Of a DNA stretch of 64,000 nt, positions 34,126 through 44,763 are shown piece after piece. This stretch comes from Acanthochlamys bracteata (Eukaryota > Streptophyta > Magnoliopsida > Pandanales > Velloziaceae): contig CM034133.1 in assembly GCA_019914995.1 (NCBI GenBank), positions 558,001 to 622,000 on the forward strand, given 5' to 3'. Made by a program: the position numbers and the translations under genes. Numbering within the stretch: position 1 is the stretch's first letter; every line of letters begins with the position of its first letter. Under the pieces are notes generated by a model. The model was not told the origin of the DNA. It saw only the letters and a program-made list of their open reading frames with translations, and did not search any database.

Positions 34126-36141
34126 ACAATCGCTGTGTTTAGTCAACACATACCGATATCATTGTTAAGAAAAACCCTCAATATTTCTAAAGGCGCTAAA
34201 ATCTTGAAGTTTTCTAAAGGCGCTATCACTGTCAGTAAACTCTCCATCATCATCTTCTTCTCAAGAAAGTTTTTAATTCGTTATACTTTTTGGGAAAGAA
34301 TCAAATTTTTTGTTGTAGTTTGTGTTCTTTATATTCTCAGGAACGTGAAATACTGAAATAAGTTCGCTACTCTGACATTGAAAGGTTCGTGATTTTTAGA
34401 ATGAATTCTATTTATTTGATTTGATTTGCTTTCTAGAATGATTTTTTATAGAAAATATTTAATTCTGTTGGTTTGAAATGTGGAAATAAGTGTAGATCTT
34501 CAATGACTGAGAAAGAAAACTGTATGATCCGGTGCAGCCCTGCTTCAGTTTAATCTATGAGAACAGATTCTCAAAACAGAAGTTCACAAATATAGAGTTT
34601 CAATATATCAGTCCTCTATTAATAAATTTAGCAATACTAATTTCTTCATTTCCAGCTTGGCCCGTTTTAAATTTCAGTTCTTTATTATTTGTTTTGCAGC
34701 TTTGCCCATTTCGTTCTGGCCCGTTTCGGATAATTTCGAACGGAAATAATCGATGTCTGTAGAGGGGAACTAATCACGTAAAAGAACAAATGTTTTACGT
34801 GAAAAAGAAAATTATCGAAGTTAACGCGTTTCCAATCAATCGTAAAGACTAGTAGTACAAACCAGAGAAGAAGAAAGAATCAGCAAGAACAAGTCTTCTG
34901 TTCTCAATCTTGCAATTTTCCATACGATCTCGTTCCTCTGAAAGATTTCTTGGTGAGTTCTTGGATCTTCTCTCTTTTCCTTTTTTTGTTTTTTCAGTTG
35001 CGAAGTTTTTCTTTGTTGTTTGTTCACCGATGTTGATTCCTTTAATCTTATACTGAATTGATGTTTCCAACATAATAATAGGGTTTAGAGGTTTTAGGAG
35101 AATCAAGTTTGTCACTTTTTCCCCTCATAAAGTTTGACTCTTTTTTATATTTGATGAATCTGAGATGATCAAAATTTTTGTCTTAAGCTTTGATGGTTTT
35201 TCTTTTTGAGTAGCATTTGATTCTGAGTACTTAATGTGGTTCATGTATGTTGTAACAACAGAATGAGTTCTTACTTGTTAGTGCTGACTGAGAAATTTGT
35301 TTACATTAACAATGCAGCTGGTTTTTGTAACCTTTGAAATTCTGTAAGAAATCTAGCTCAAGCTCTATGTTTGTTGCCAGTTGAAGCTTAAGTAGGTAAT
35401 TAGCCCATCTCAATTTTGAGCTATGCTACAAATGGAATTTGCTAGGATCATTTTACCTTTAATAATACCTTATTAATTCAGGATCTTGCTGTTGTGGTCC
35501 TTAAAGCAAGAGCAATGCTTTTTGAAGTTGGATTGCGATAGAGTTGCATGTTATATCCATATATCTAACTATTCTGCTCACATATACTGTTGGGTGTTCC
35601 AATTTTTCTTTGCTTCGCAGGCTGAAGGCTATGTTCTTGGCGTGCTTAATGGCTAAAGTACCGATTGTACAATATTCTTCAAGTTTCTTTCCTGATATCG
35701 CAGCTGTTAGGTCTGTGTGCTACTTATCTTAATTATATGCTTCCGATCAAATCCACTGCTTCCACTGTGAAGATGCTTTCAATATTGTATATATCAGGAA
35801 TGTGAGACCTGTGTGCTACTTACTTATCTTGATTATATGTTTCCAGTCATATCCATTGCTTCCACTGTGAAGATGTTCTCAATATTGCATATCTCAGGGA
35901 TGTGAATCAACCATGAGTAGCAGTAAAAACAGCATTGCTGATTGTCGTGTCTAAGCTGGCTTCTAAGTTTATTCGTGACTGATGGCTTCAACAATCAGTG
36001 GCATGTTCTTGGCAGAAGCTATGTGTTGTATAAGCTAGTTTTGAGTGTGTCATGCATGCGGACTATGGATAATTCCCAATTCCTAGGTCTTTTTTTGTTT
36101 ATAGCATAACTCGTGTACTTTTAGATGATTTTGAGTTTCAC
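34126..36141. other. Probable 5' leader region of the PP2C remnant
   Basis: A likely untranslated first exon on the plus strand ends near 34951 (TTTCTTG followed by GTGAGTTC), then intron-like sequence. No protein-coding exon is supported. Confidence 0.4.
35708..35903. repeat. Two-copy tandem repeat, about 97 bp
   Basis: CTGTGTGCTACTTA, then TTATATG(C/T)TTCC, then GCTTCCACTGTGAAGATG and CAATATTG(T/C)ATAT(A/C)TCAG(G), occurs twice head to tail. Confidence 0.85.
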
Positions 36142-36144
36142 TTA

Positions 36145-36441
36145 GGGCGTATTTCAAATGCCCGGGACTGAGTTTCGTGAAAGTGAAAAATAAGAAGTAG
36201 AGTTTCTTGAAAAATAAAATAAAAATAGAGTTTAGTATTTGTGTTCCAATAGATTTTGTAAGTGTATTGAAAATTGAATGATATAGTTGTATTGAAAAAG
36301 TGTGCAAATAAAAAAGTTAAAACTAGAGTTCCGTATGTGGAAGTGAAGTTTTGAATTCCTTATATAATTGAAACATATGAACTGTTCGTAATTCAAAATC
36401 TGACCGAAAAAAATAAAATTACGGGCGTTAGAAACACGCCC
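36145..36441. mobile_element. Tourist/PIF-Harbinger-like MITE with TTA duplication
   Basis: Starts GGGCGTATTTCAAATGCCCG and ends CGGGCGTTAGAAACACGCCC. The two 21-base ends are inverted copies at 17 positions. TTA flanks both sides (36142-36144 and 36442-36444). The 297-base element has no coding sequence. It is the best-preserved member here of the family also seen at 10347 and 48140. Confidence 0.85.
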
Positions 36442-36625
36442 TTATTAATTTGTTTACCTGGTGAGTCATGACTGTGTTTATGTTCACTGTTCTATGTTTG
36501 AAATTTCGACGAATGCCCAATAGTGGATGTAGTGCAATCTGATTTTTGTGTTTTATGATTGATTTTTAACTGTTGTATCTCAAGCTGTTGATGTATCCCG
36601 TATGATTCAAAACTTTTCAGCTTTA

Positions 36626-37773
36626 GGATATATCTTAGCACTCCAAAGAGCGAGAACTTTTCAGAAGATGGAGAGAATGCAAGACTTAGATATGGTTTAT
36701 CATCTATGCAAGGATGGCAAACTACAATGGAAGATGCAGTAAGTACCTGAGAAAATTGTTCAAGATTATACATTTGGATGAACCTCTATGCATACTGAAT
36801 TCCTGCTCAATTTATTCTTTTAAATATCATATTAGCTATTTCAACTTGTTTTAATTTGTTAGGTTACTATTATACGATGTCTATAGCTTCTGCACCTTGA
36901 ATGAAATAATGTTTTTCAAACTGCTTCAACTGATATGCCCTTTTCTCTAGCATGCTGCACTACCAGATCTTGATTGGTGATGGACATGGAGGTAGGCTAG
37001 TAACTTCAAAGTCCTTCATGATTCTGAATGAAGTTTTATAATTGCAGTTATTACTATTCGCCAACTTATTCTGGAGAAGTTTAAGCTCAGGCTGTCAAAG
37101 GCGCTATGAAGTCCTGAAGGATTTCATATAGACTAAAATAACAAATGTTCCCTAATGTTTCCTTCATCTTTTCTGTAGAATAGTCCTTCTAGGATAGAAG
37201 ATTTCTTGCAGATTATACCGTCTTCAAGAACATGCTGTATACAATGTTTGCATGAAGTCTTTGAGAAAATTTCTGTCACTATTTCAGGAGAAGAGGTCTC
37301 CAAGTTCTGTGCAAAGTAGTTGCACACTCAAGTAATCAAGAATGAAGCTTCTTAGCTGGTGATTTAGGCTCGCCCTTCGGAAAGGCTTCTTCAGGTTTAA
37401 CTCTATATGCAATTGTTGTAGTGGTAAAAGTTTCTCTCGAGTGAAGAACGTTCAGCAATCAACGTGTTAATCACATTGATCAGAATGGATGAGATGATGA
37501 AAGGACAGAGATAATAGTTTAAGCACCAGTGCCGAACACTTGAACATTTCAAATGCTTCCAATGTTTAATGTTGAAAGGGTGGAATGCAGGAAAGTCACC
37601 TGTCCGCTGTCTGTGAGAAGGTGCTTGATAGATGTCTGGCACCATCGACTGCTGTTGGTGAAGGATGCGACAGCATGACCATGATTCTCTTTCAGTTCAA
37701 GAAACCCGTCAGCAGTGATTCTACCACTTCTGATCAGCCTTCACCAGCTGATCCAGAGCCTGCATCTGAATGA
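36626..37773 (+). pseudogene. Protein phosphatase 2C pseudogene (unprocessed, internally deleted)
   Basis: Exon 1 (36626-36739) encodes [20 protein letters not shown] and [16 protein letters not shown], the PP2C start, but the expected ATG-GGN before IYLS reads TTAG-G, so the initiator is gone. A short piece at 36951-36993 has AALPDLD and then DGHGG with the part between deleted. 37288-37390 has EEVSKFCAK, an in-frame TAG where Tyr is expected, then LHTQVIKNEA and a SP-GKA remnant of the next helix. The last exon (37591-37773) is intact: [34 protein letters not shown], stop. Most catalytic exons are missing. Introns are retained, so this is not a retrocopy. Confidence 0.9.
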
Positions 37774-39022
37774 TATTAGATCCTGGATCGTTGCGCATTC
37801 CTTACTAGAAACAATCTTTCTATATTTCTTATGTTTAGCTCATAATACTTTGTTCCTTGTTTGTGTATATGATATGCCATTTGTAAATTGTAATTACTAT
37901 TATATGTATGAAGGAATTACAAGAGGTAGTATTTAGCCTCTCTTACTATAGATTTTTCTTCACATGTATAAAATGACCCCTTTAAACAAATTTGAGATGA
38001 AGAAGTGGATCAGAGTATATACTTGACTTTTACTGAGAACAAAATTCAAATCTTTATGCGAAAAAGCTACCGAGTAGAGAAAGCATTTGCAGAAAGAGAA
38101 CGAAAAGCTTCTGAGCAGAGAAAGCATTTGCAGAAAGAGAAACGCTACAGTATGAAACCTCGTATTGCAGCCATTCTTACCACTGTTTAGATAAACAAGG
38201 AACGTCAACAAAATCATCCTTCCTGTCAGTGGTAAATAGTGTTTTATAAATAGAAAACCTGTATGTAGTTCAAAAGGGGTTGTCAAAATATTAAAAAGTA
38301 ATATTATAGAGACTAGTTTAATGACAAGAATCCTGGCATGAATTTTCTGCATGACTTATCTAGTTATCTAGTGTGCTAGTTAATAAGCTGATTGGTACCC
38401 ACTCATCAAAATGCTCAAGTACCACCTTTGTGCAGACAAACCAACCAAAAGAAGTGCAACTTAAGCATTAAATGTCAGCATGAGCCAACTATGAACCATA
38501 ATGCATTCAGAATGTGCTTAAACAAAATCCATGTCAGTTAAATGATAACTCAATTTTCTTTTAGGTTGTTCAAGCTTATCAAAACCATTTGAACAAGATT
38601 CAATATAAATGCAAACTTGCAGAACAACCTAATGTTCAGATTTCTCTAGTGGCACTGTAAGTCACAACTTCAATGAGAAAGACAAAAAGATGTTCAGTTC
38701 CGTTAAAACAAGCAAAATGAGCAACCGGAAAGGATTAGATGGTAAACAACAAGGCAAGCACCTGAGCAAGTACCTACATGTTATTTACAGTTTGTAAGTT
38801 ATGGTTTACACATCTGGCATAGTCCACAATATTATTTTTTTGTTGAGGAAGAAGATAAGCCTACAGGTAACTCTAGAAGTAAATATACATGCATTACAAA
38901 CAACATTTGCAAATCAAACAAACTAATTAAATAAGAAAACAAAGATCTTTTCGAGGAAAACAATAAGGAAGTTTGTGACTCTATTGAAATAGAGAAACAT
39001 TTCGAGGGGTGGAGTGGTAAAC
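37774..39022. other. No supported gene
   Basis: After the PP2C remnant the sequence is AT-rich with no recognisable exon. A Lys/Glu-rich 61-codon ORF at 38005-38190 contains an internal repeat (AGAGAAAGCATTTGCAGAAA occurs twice) but no family resemblance. Confidence 0.4.
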
Positions 39023-39440
39023 CTTAGGAAAAGGTGAGAGGCCCATGAAATCTCCTTCTTCAAAGCAGCTTCAGAATTGATGCGGAGTTGCTCGTCATCG
39101 GATTTTAAATCGATCCAAGAGCTGAGTTTCCTGGGGAAGGTAGTTTTAGTTAAAAAAAGAAGAAGATTCATTCATTCATTAAGAATGTAATTGTATTTGT
39201 TGTAATTGTATAGATAGAAGAATACGGAAAAAAAAAAGGAAAAAAGTTACCGAGACATGGCTGCTCTACTGGGAAAGGGCGAGAACCAAATCAGAAGCAG
39301 CAACAGGGGAGCGAGAAGGAAATCGAAGGCAGCAGAGAGATTGTGGGTTAGTACGGAGTTCAGTGGTGAAATCGATCTCAACGTCGCAGTAGCAGGAACC
39401 ATTCCTGTCACCGGAGCGCTAACCAAGAGGCATATTGTGT
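39023..39440 (-). pseudogene. PRMT5 (type II arginine methyltransferase) 5' fragment
   Basis: Exon 2 (39023-39130) reads [20 protein letters not shown] then [12 protein letters not shown], the PRMT5 N-terminal region, with acceptor TTCCCCAG. Exon 1 (39250-39440) has, in shifted frames, CYCDVEIDF, FDFLLAPL and LVLALSQ-SSHV, matching the family's RYCGVE-DF, FDF--APL and DLVLSPSQWSSHV. Frameshifts and a stop break it, and exons 3 onward are absent. The catalytic domain is entirely missing. Confidence 0.8.
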
Positions 39441-40345
39441 TCCTTCTTTTTCTGTCTCTCTTTAGATCGGAACTCCAATCAACCAACTAATCACCAACAT
39501 ATATGTTGTTAGTTTGATTGATTAATAGTAAAGCTCTGCTCATCTGTTTAGCCTCTCCGATCGATTAACCAATCGACCGACTCCTCCTTTTCTCTTCTCT
39601 CAAGATATGAATAACTGTACTCTCTCATTCTATGAAAATTGGGTAGAAATGTAGACCAAACCTCGCTGTAGGAAGGTGTCTGGACGGCACTCTGGAAGAA
39701 CCGAAAGCAGCGAGCATGGAATCCACCTTCATCGGCTCTGTGATCTCTGCTTCTGTTGGTTTGTTGGCAATTGGTATTGACGACAGAAGAAAAAGAAGAA
39801 ATAGGACTTACCTGGATTGACGGCAGCGAGGCGGCGCAGCGAGACGCGGCGCAGGCGAGAGCACAAGCGAGATGGGTGCGGGCAAGCGAGCGTCGTCTTT
39901 TGGAGAAGAAGAAACAGAAAAGAAAAGCTTGCGGTAAATAATACAAAAGCTTGAGGATAGTATAGAACATTTACGACGTGAACAGACAACAAAAATTTCT
40001 TATTCCAGATTACACCAGAAATTAGAATGTAACCTATCAATTCTTATCTAAAATTAATATGAAAAAATTTTACTTTCAATTAATCTTATAAATTTATTAT
40101 CAAACAAAAACAAAAATAACAAAAAATAATTAATTCACTTACCTTTTAGCTCTCTATTAGATCCAATCCAAACAAACTCTTAATCTTCTCATGTTCATTT
40201 TTTAAAAATTGAAATTTCCTTTATAGAAATTTTCGCCTTCACCGTTTGTGGGCGTTTGATTGATTTCTGAAATAGTTGTCTAAAATTTGGTGATTCAGAA
40301 TTGGAATTCAATTGTATGATAGGATACTTTTGTGTTGAATTGCAG
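39441..40345. other. GC-rich island and AT-rich spacer without a supported gene
   Basis: 39660-39930 is clearly more GC-rich than its surroundings (GGCGGCGCAGCGAGACGCGG) and holds ORFs on both strands, but I cannot assign either. It may be a promoter or first exon of an unidentified gene. 40000-40340 is AT-rich and does not contain the expected first exon of the DnaJ8 remnant. Confidence 0.4.
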
Positions 40346-40950
40346 TTTCATCCAGATGTATGTAAGGGGAGCAATTGCAGTGTTCAGTTTCATCAAATCA
40401 ATGAAGCTTATGATGTAAGTTTTCATCCTCTGTTAATCTTAGGATAAGAAAAAAAATAAAATAAATGTGTTGAAAAATTTTGTCATCTTTATAGAATTCA
40501 TCATGTTACTGTGTTGTCTAATAGTGTACAAAAATCTTTATAGAAATTTTCTTCAGATTAAGGTCATTTTTACTTATCCGGGAGTAACATATTTTGAAAA
40601 TAAATTCTTCGAATTTATATAGTGCCTTTATCATGTCATCTAAATAGTATACATATACGATTGAAAAAAAAATGCAGATTGTGATGAGCGCGTTACGCGC
40701 AACCGAAGAAGAAGAGGAGGAGCAGTTGCCGGAGTGGAGCTACGCAGACGACGACGGCGACGATGATGATAGAATGAGAGGGACTTATGATCCAACATGG
40801 GAATTGTGGGAAGAATGGATGGGATGGGAAGGTGCAGGGATCAGAGACTACAGTTCCCACATCAACCCCTACCTACCTTTGATCTTTCACTCACCGGAGA
40901 GAAATCAACCACCACCATTGCCGTGTTTTTCATGTGTTACTTGTATATAA
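40346..40950 (+). pseudogene. DnaJ8-like chloroplast J-protein lacking its first exon
   Basis: Exon 40346-40414 reads FHPDVCKGSNCSVQFHQINE AYD, with the HPD triad of a J domain. Exon 40678-40950 reads [20 protein letters not shown], then [20 protein letters not shown] and HINPY, the signature tail of chloroplast DnaJ8. The first exon, with start codon, transit peptide and J-domain helices I and II, is not found in the preceding kilobase. The tail also runs about 20 residues past the usual end. As it stands it could only make a protein from an upstream exon I cannot see, so I treat it as a 5'-truncated remnant. Confidence 0.7.
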
Positions 40951-43057
40951 ATTTCAATCCAAAATATGTTTGTGTTTATAAATTTGTGGTCTTGTCTTGT
41001 TAGGGAATGTCCATTGCATTAAGATTTTATGTCCAAATTTTCACTTTACATTTGTCCCGGACAATAGAGCTGTTTTCCCTGAAAAAAAAGTTATATATAT
41101 TAATTTTTAAAGTATTATTAATAATTTTTATAATATATTTTTTAAATAAAATAAAAATATTTTTTATTTTAGAAAAATTTTATTTTAAAAATATGAGTGA
41201 TATATGAACGTTTTGCATTAATTATTCTAAAAATAATTTTTTTTAATTTTTAACTTTATATTTTTAATATATTTTTTATAAATATTAAAAAATTAAAAAA
41301 AATTGCGTATTAAAATTTTATTATTATATATTTTTATATAGGTCCAAAATAAAACTTATTTTTTAAAAAAATAAAAATATTTTTTATTTTAAAAAAATTA
41401 TATTTTAAAAAAACTCACAAATTCTCTTATTTTGTTCCCGGCTGATTTCCGTTTGAATATGATTAAAAATAAATGGTCTTTTAAGGTATTTACTCCTCAA
41501 AAAGAAAAGATAGTGATTCGAATAACACAGATGGATGGCTAGAGCATTTATTTATTCCCTGGAAAAGAAGATTAGTATTTAAGAATAATTGCTTCTCTAA
41601 CACTACGTGTATGTTTAAAAGTATTTATAAAATAAAACTTCTCTAAAATAAAAAATATTTTAATTTTTTTAAAAAAATATGCATATAAAATTTATAATAC
41701 ATATAATATTTTAAGTTTTAAATTTTTAAAATTTTTTATAAAATATTATAAAAAATGTGAAATATTTGTAGTATAAAATCATTTCAAATGCTTAGACAAA
41801 AAAAAAAAAAACCTACATATATTTCCTCAATACTAAACGGTGCTTCAATCTAAATGCTCAAGGTAATAATACATGGGACTTCTTCTACCAAGGTAATAAT
41901 AGAACGGCAAATAATAAATTACAAAATGCACAGAATATCAGATAAGGAAACCGCTCCAAATTGATCGAGAGAGATTTTAGTAGCTGTGGATTCCTGGTAG
42001 ATCAGTAGAGTCGCAGTGGATGCATTTACTTTGGGGTACACTCGGTCCCTGTCAAAAACAAAAGAATGTAATAAGACAAACGTACATAGCACCTACTATT
42101 GCATGCATAACACACTTTTATCTTCATATTCAAGTTCTTCGACAGAAAGAAAACGCATAAAGTTAGCTCATTCTGGCATACATGACAGTCAGATCAATTG
42201 GAAGCCTCACTCCGATGCTCATAAAACATATAAACTACACATAAGAAGTGCCAACGTTCTAGGAATATGCTTGATAGAAAAAAAAGAACAAGAACCTTAC
42301 TTAGATTTATGTTCCTACTTCCGCAAAGGATGTTGTTGTAGGAAACAAATCCCGTATACAATCCTGACCGCTCTGCCACCCCAAAAGTAATGACTGAGTT
42401 CCATCTGGTTGCCATTTGCATGTAGTCTGCAACAGATAATTTTAAGGACAAGGAGCTGTTCCAAAGAAATTAGATATATCTTTCACCACTAAAAGATTCA
42501 ATAATATGAGCTTACAATTACTGAAGTCAGACACTATAGTAGGCTAGCAATCAAGTAGTAATTATCACTCTCTGGAAATAGTTGACTTATCTTTTGTAAG
42601 TAATTGCATGCCAACCATTATGCGGCTGATATGCGAGCTACGTTCGTAAAGTAAACCTATCTTGAGTACCGCTCCCAAAGGTAGTGATCCTTTCATTAGC
42701 CATCCTAAATTTTGTTGGCCCGAAGAACATCCTGCAGTTTAATTACAAGAAGCATCCATTTGAAGCCATTCAGCACAAGACATTTTGAAGCTTCCTTTTT
42801 CCATGCCCATCTATTTTGATTCTTACATGCATAGGTTTTGTTTCAGTAGTTCCTATCATTAGCCCAGAAACTAAGGGCAAAGGAACAGGTAAAATTTTAG
42901 GCTAAATGGGTTTTGAAAGATTTCGAAGAGTCTTGATATAGATAAACTTTATGGTCATAATTTCAGGTATCAACATTGCAGATGATGACTATATAAACAT
43001 GAACTTATTAGCAGAAACATACCAAATGATCAATCGCCAGTGATTTTACACGCGTTC
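40951..43057. other. AT-rich spacer without a supported gene
   Basis: 41050-41820 is extremely AT-rich, with several MITE-like stretches I cannot bound. 42000-43050 is of normal composition, probably 3' flank of the C1D remnant, without recognisable exons. Confidence 0.45.
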
Positions 43058-43137
43058 TTCAAATAGATCAACACAAATTTTGATAAAGCATGTCCGCTTT
43101 CTTCAAATAGATCAACACACATTTTGATAAAGCATGG
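43058..43137. repeat. Two-copy tandem repeat, about 43 bp
   Basis: TTCTTCAAATAGATCAACAC(A)(A/C)ATTTTGATAAAGCATG occurs twice head to tail. Confidence 0.85.
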
Positions 43138-43237
43138 CTGTGACATTCACCTAACAACTTACAACATGAACATGCACTCAGAAATTCCCAAACAGTGGCT
43201 CAAAAAAATAGCAGGTCCTGAATGGGATGAAACTCAC

Positions 43238-44483
43238 CCAGGCATAATGTGGGAAGAAACTTAAGTTATCACCTTTCCCATTTGGGTCATCAATCCTGAA
43301 AGGTCCCTTCAGCTCGTCATCATTAAAACCTCTGAGTTCACATGCTGCTTTCTCAAGAAATTCCTTTGCAGCATCACGAACAGACATTTCGTCCGACATC
43401 TGAGTTTTCCTTTTTTTTTCTTGATCTATCCCTTTTCCCATCTTGGACCATATGTTCCACTTAGATCATGCATCTTTTGTCTTTGTTCTGTAATAACCTA
43501 GAAATTATAAGTCCTTCCTATAGAAGAAACACCATCAAAGGCTTTTGTGAGGCCTCTACTACCTGGTGTCAAGTCAGGCAAAGAATGCCCAATGAATCGA
43601 GCTGCTGCCTATGAATTCAATCCAGTTGTTGGCCGAAGTGGTGCTGCAATCAAATAGTTGAAAAATAAAAACTAGGAGATAAATGCAACAAGCATTATTA
43701 GCAACAAATAGATACCATTACTCCAGTAGGCATACTTCTTCAACTTATCTTTGTGCAAACTCAACCTCTCCTGGAATACAAAACCACTTTCTTAAGAAAT
43801 TTTCCCAGAATGTTATTATCCTCAAAATTCCCAAACTAACCGAAGAAACAACAACTAGTCCCGTAACACCAAGGAAGCAGCGAACTTACTAACTCTGACT
43901 GAATTGCATGCTCGTCTGGTAGTATACCAGCAAACCTCAACCGAACTGCAACAATCATTCCAAAACCAATTTTATAGCGTCATGTACATTGTGACATACA
44001 AAAGTAAACTTCTTTTTTAAACATTATCTACAAAAGCACAATCAAAAGCTAAGTGATGACAAAACCAAGCAGCTCCAAGTCCAAAATTCAAGCTTTGCAC
44101 AAAAATAAAAAAGAAAAAAAAAGATCACCGTCCAACTCAAAAACCAAGAATCTAATGACACCTAGAGAAACGACAGAAACTACAACAATCAATACAAACA
44201 ATTATTCTACAAACAACCATTTCAAAGGCATAGAAATAAAAACTTGTGCTGAAATCAGCAACTATTTACCTGAGAAGAGAGCAGTAGTAGACTGTGCGAG
44301 AGCAAGAAAAGCGCGTGCTTTAACAAGCGGAGGGAGGTCAGCGAGGTCTTCAGGTCCTCCAGAAAACGAAAGGAAGTTCTGAATTTTCCCGGAGAGATAT
44401 TCTACGGCGGTGAGCGTGCTCTGAATAGCATAGACGGCGGCGCTAAGGTAGAACATTCTCATCTCCTTCCATTCCGCAGCCAT
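43238..44483 (-). pseudogene. C1D/Sas10 family (nuclear exosome cofactor) pseudogene
   Basis: Exons complement(44270-44483, 43890-43945, 43717-43770, 43563-43643, 43238-43487). The first three read AVYAIQSTLTAVEYLSGKIQ, FSGGPEDLADLPPLVKARAF, RLRFAGILPDEHAIQSEL and ERLSLHKDKL, as in C1D. Exon 4 in the ancestral frame reads PLRPTTGLNS, then TAG where Gln or Tyr is expected, then AAARFIGHSLPDLTPEQRQ into exon 5. The exon 3-4 phase is off by one. Exon 5 shifts frame again before SVRDAAKEFLEKAACEL. Several independent lesions make sequencing error unlikely. A short product from exons 1-3 remains possible. Confidence 0.8.
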
Positions 44484-44763
44484 TGCTGCTGTGCTGCTGG
44501 TGCTACTCGTTGATTTGAAATTGAATTGAAAATTCTTTCCTGGCAATATAAGGCCAACTATTTGTGGGCAGAATACGGCCCATAACATTGGCCCATTTGT
44601 TCATTATAACTACGTGCAACACGCGGACAGCATTTATCATTAGGGCAATCTCGTCAATAGAAAGAAATTCTTTTTTCTGATAGAAGAGAGCTTCTTCTTT
44701 TTGTTTCCCTGTGTTCTATCTTCAAAAGGTTTTCTCTTTGCAGAACTTGAGTAGTAATCTCTA

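Noticed and set aside
39548..39970. 140-codon minus ORF over the GC island
   Set aside because: Composition-driven; could not be tied to any family or to the nearby PRMT5 fragment.
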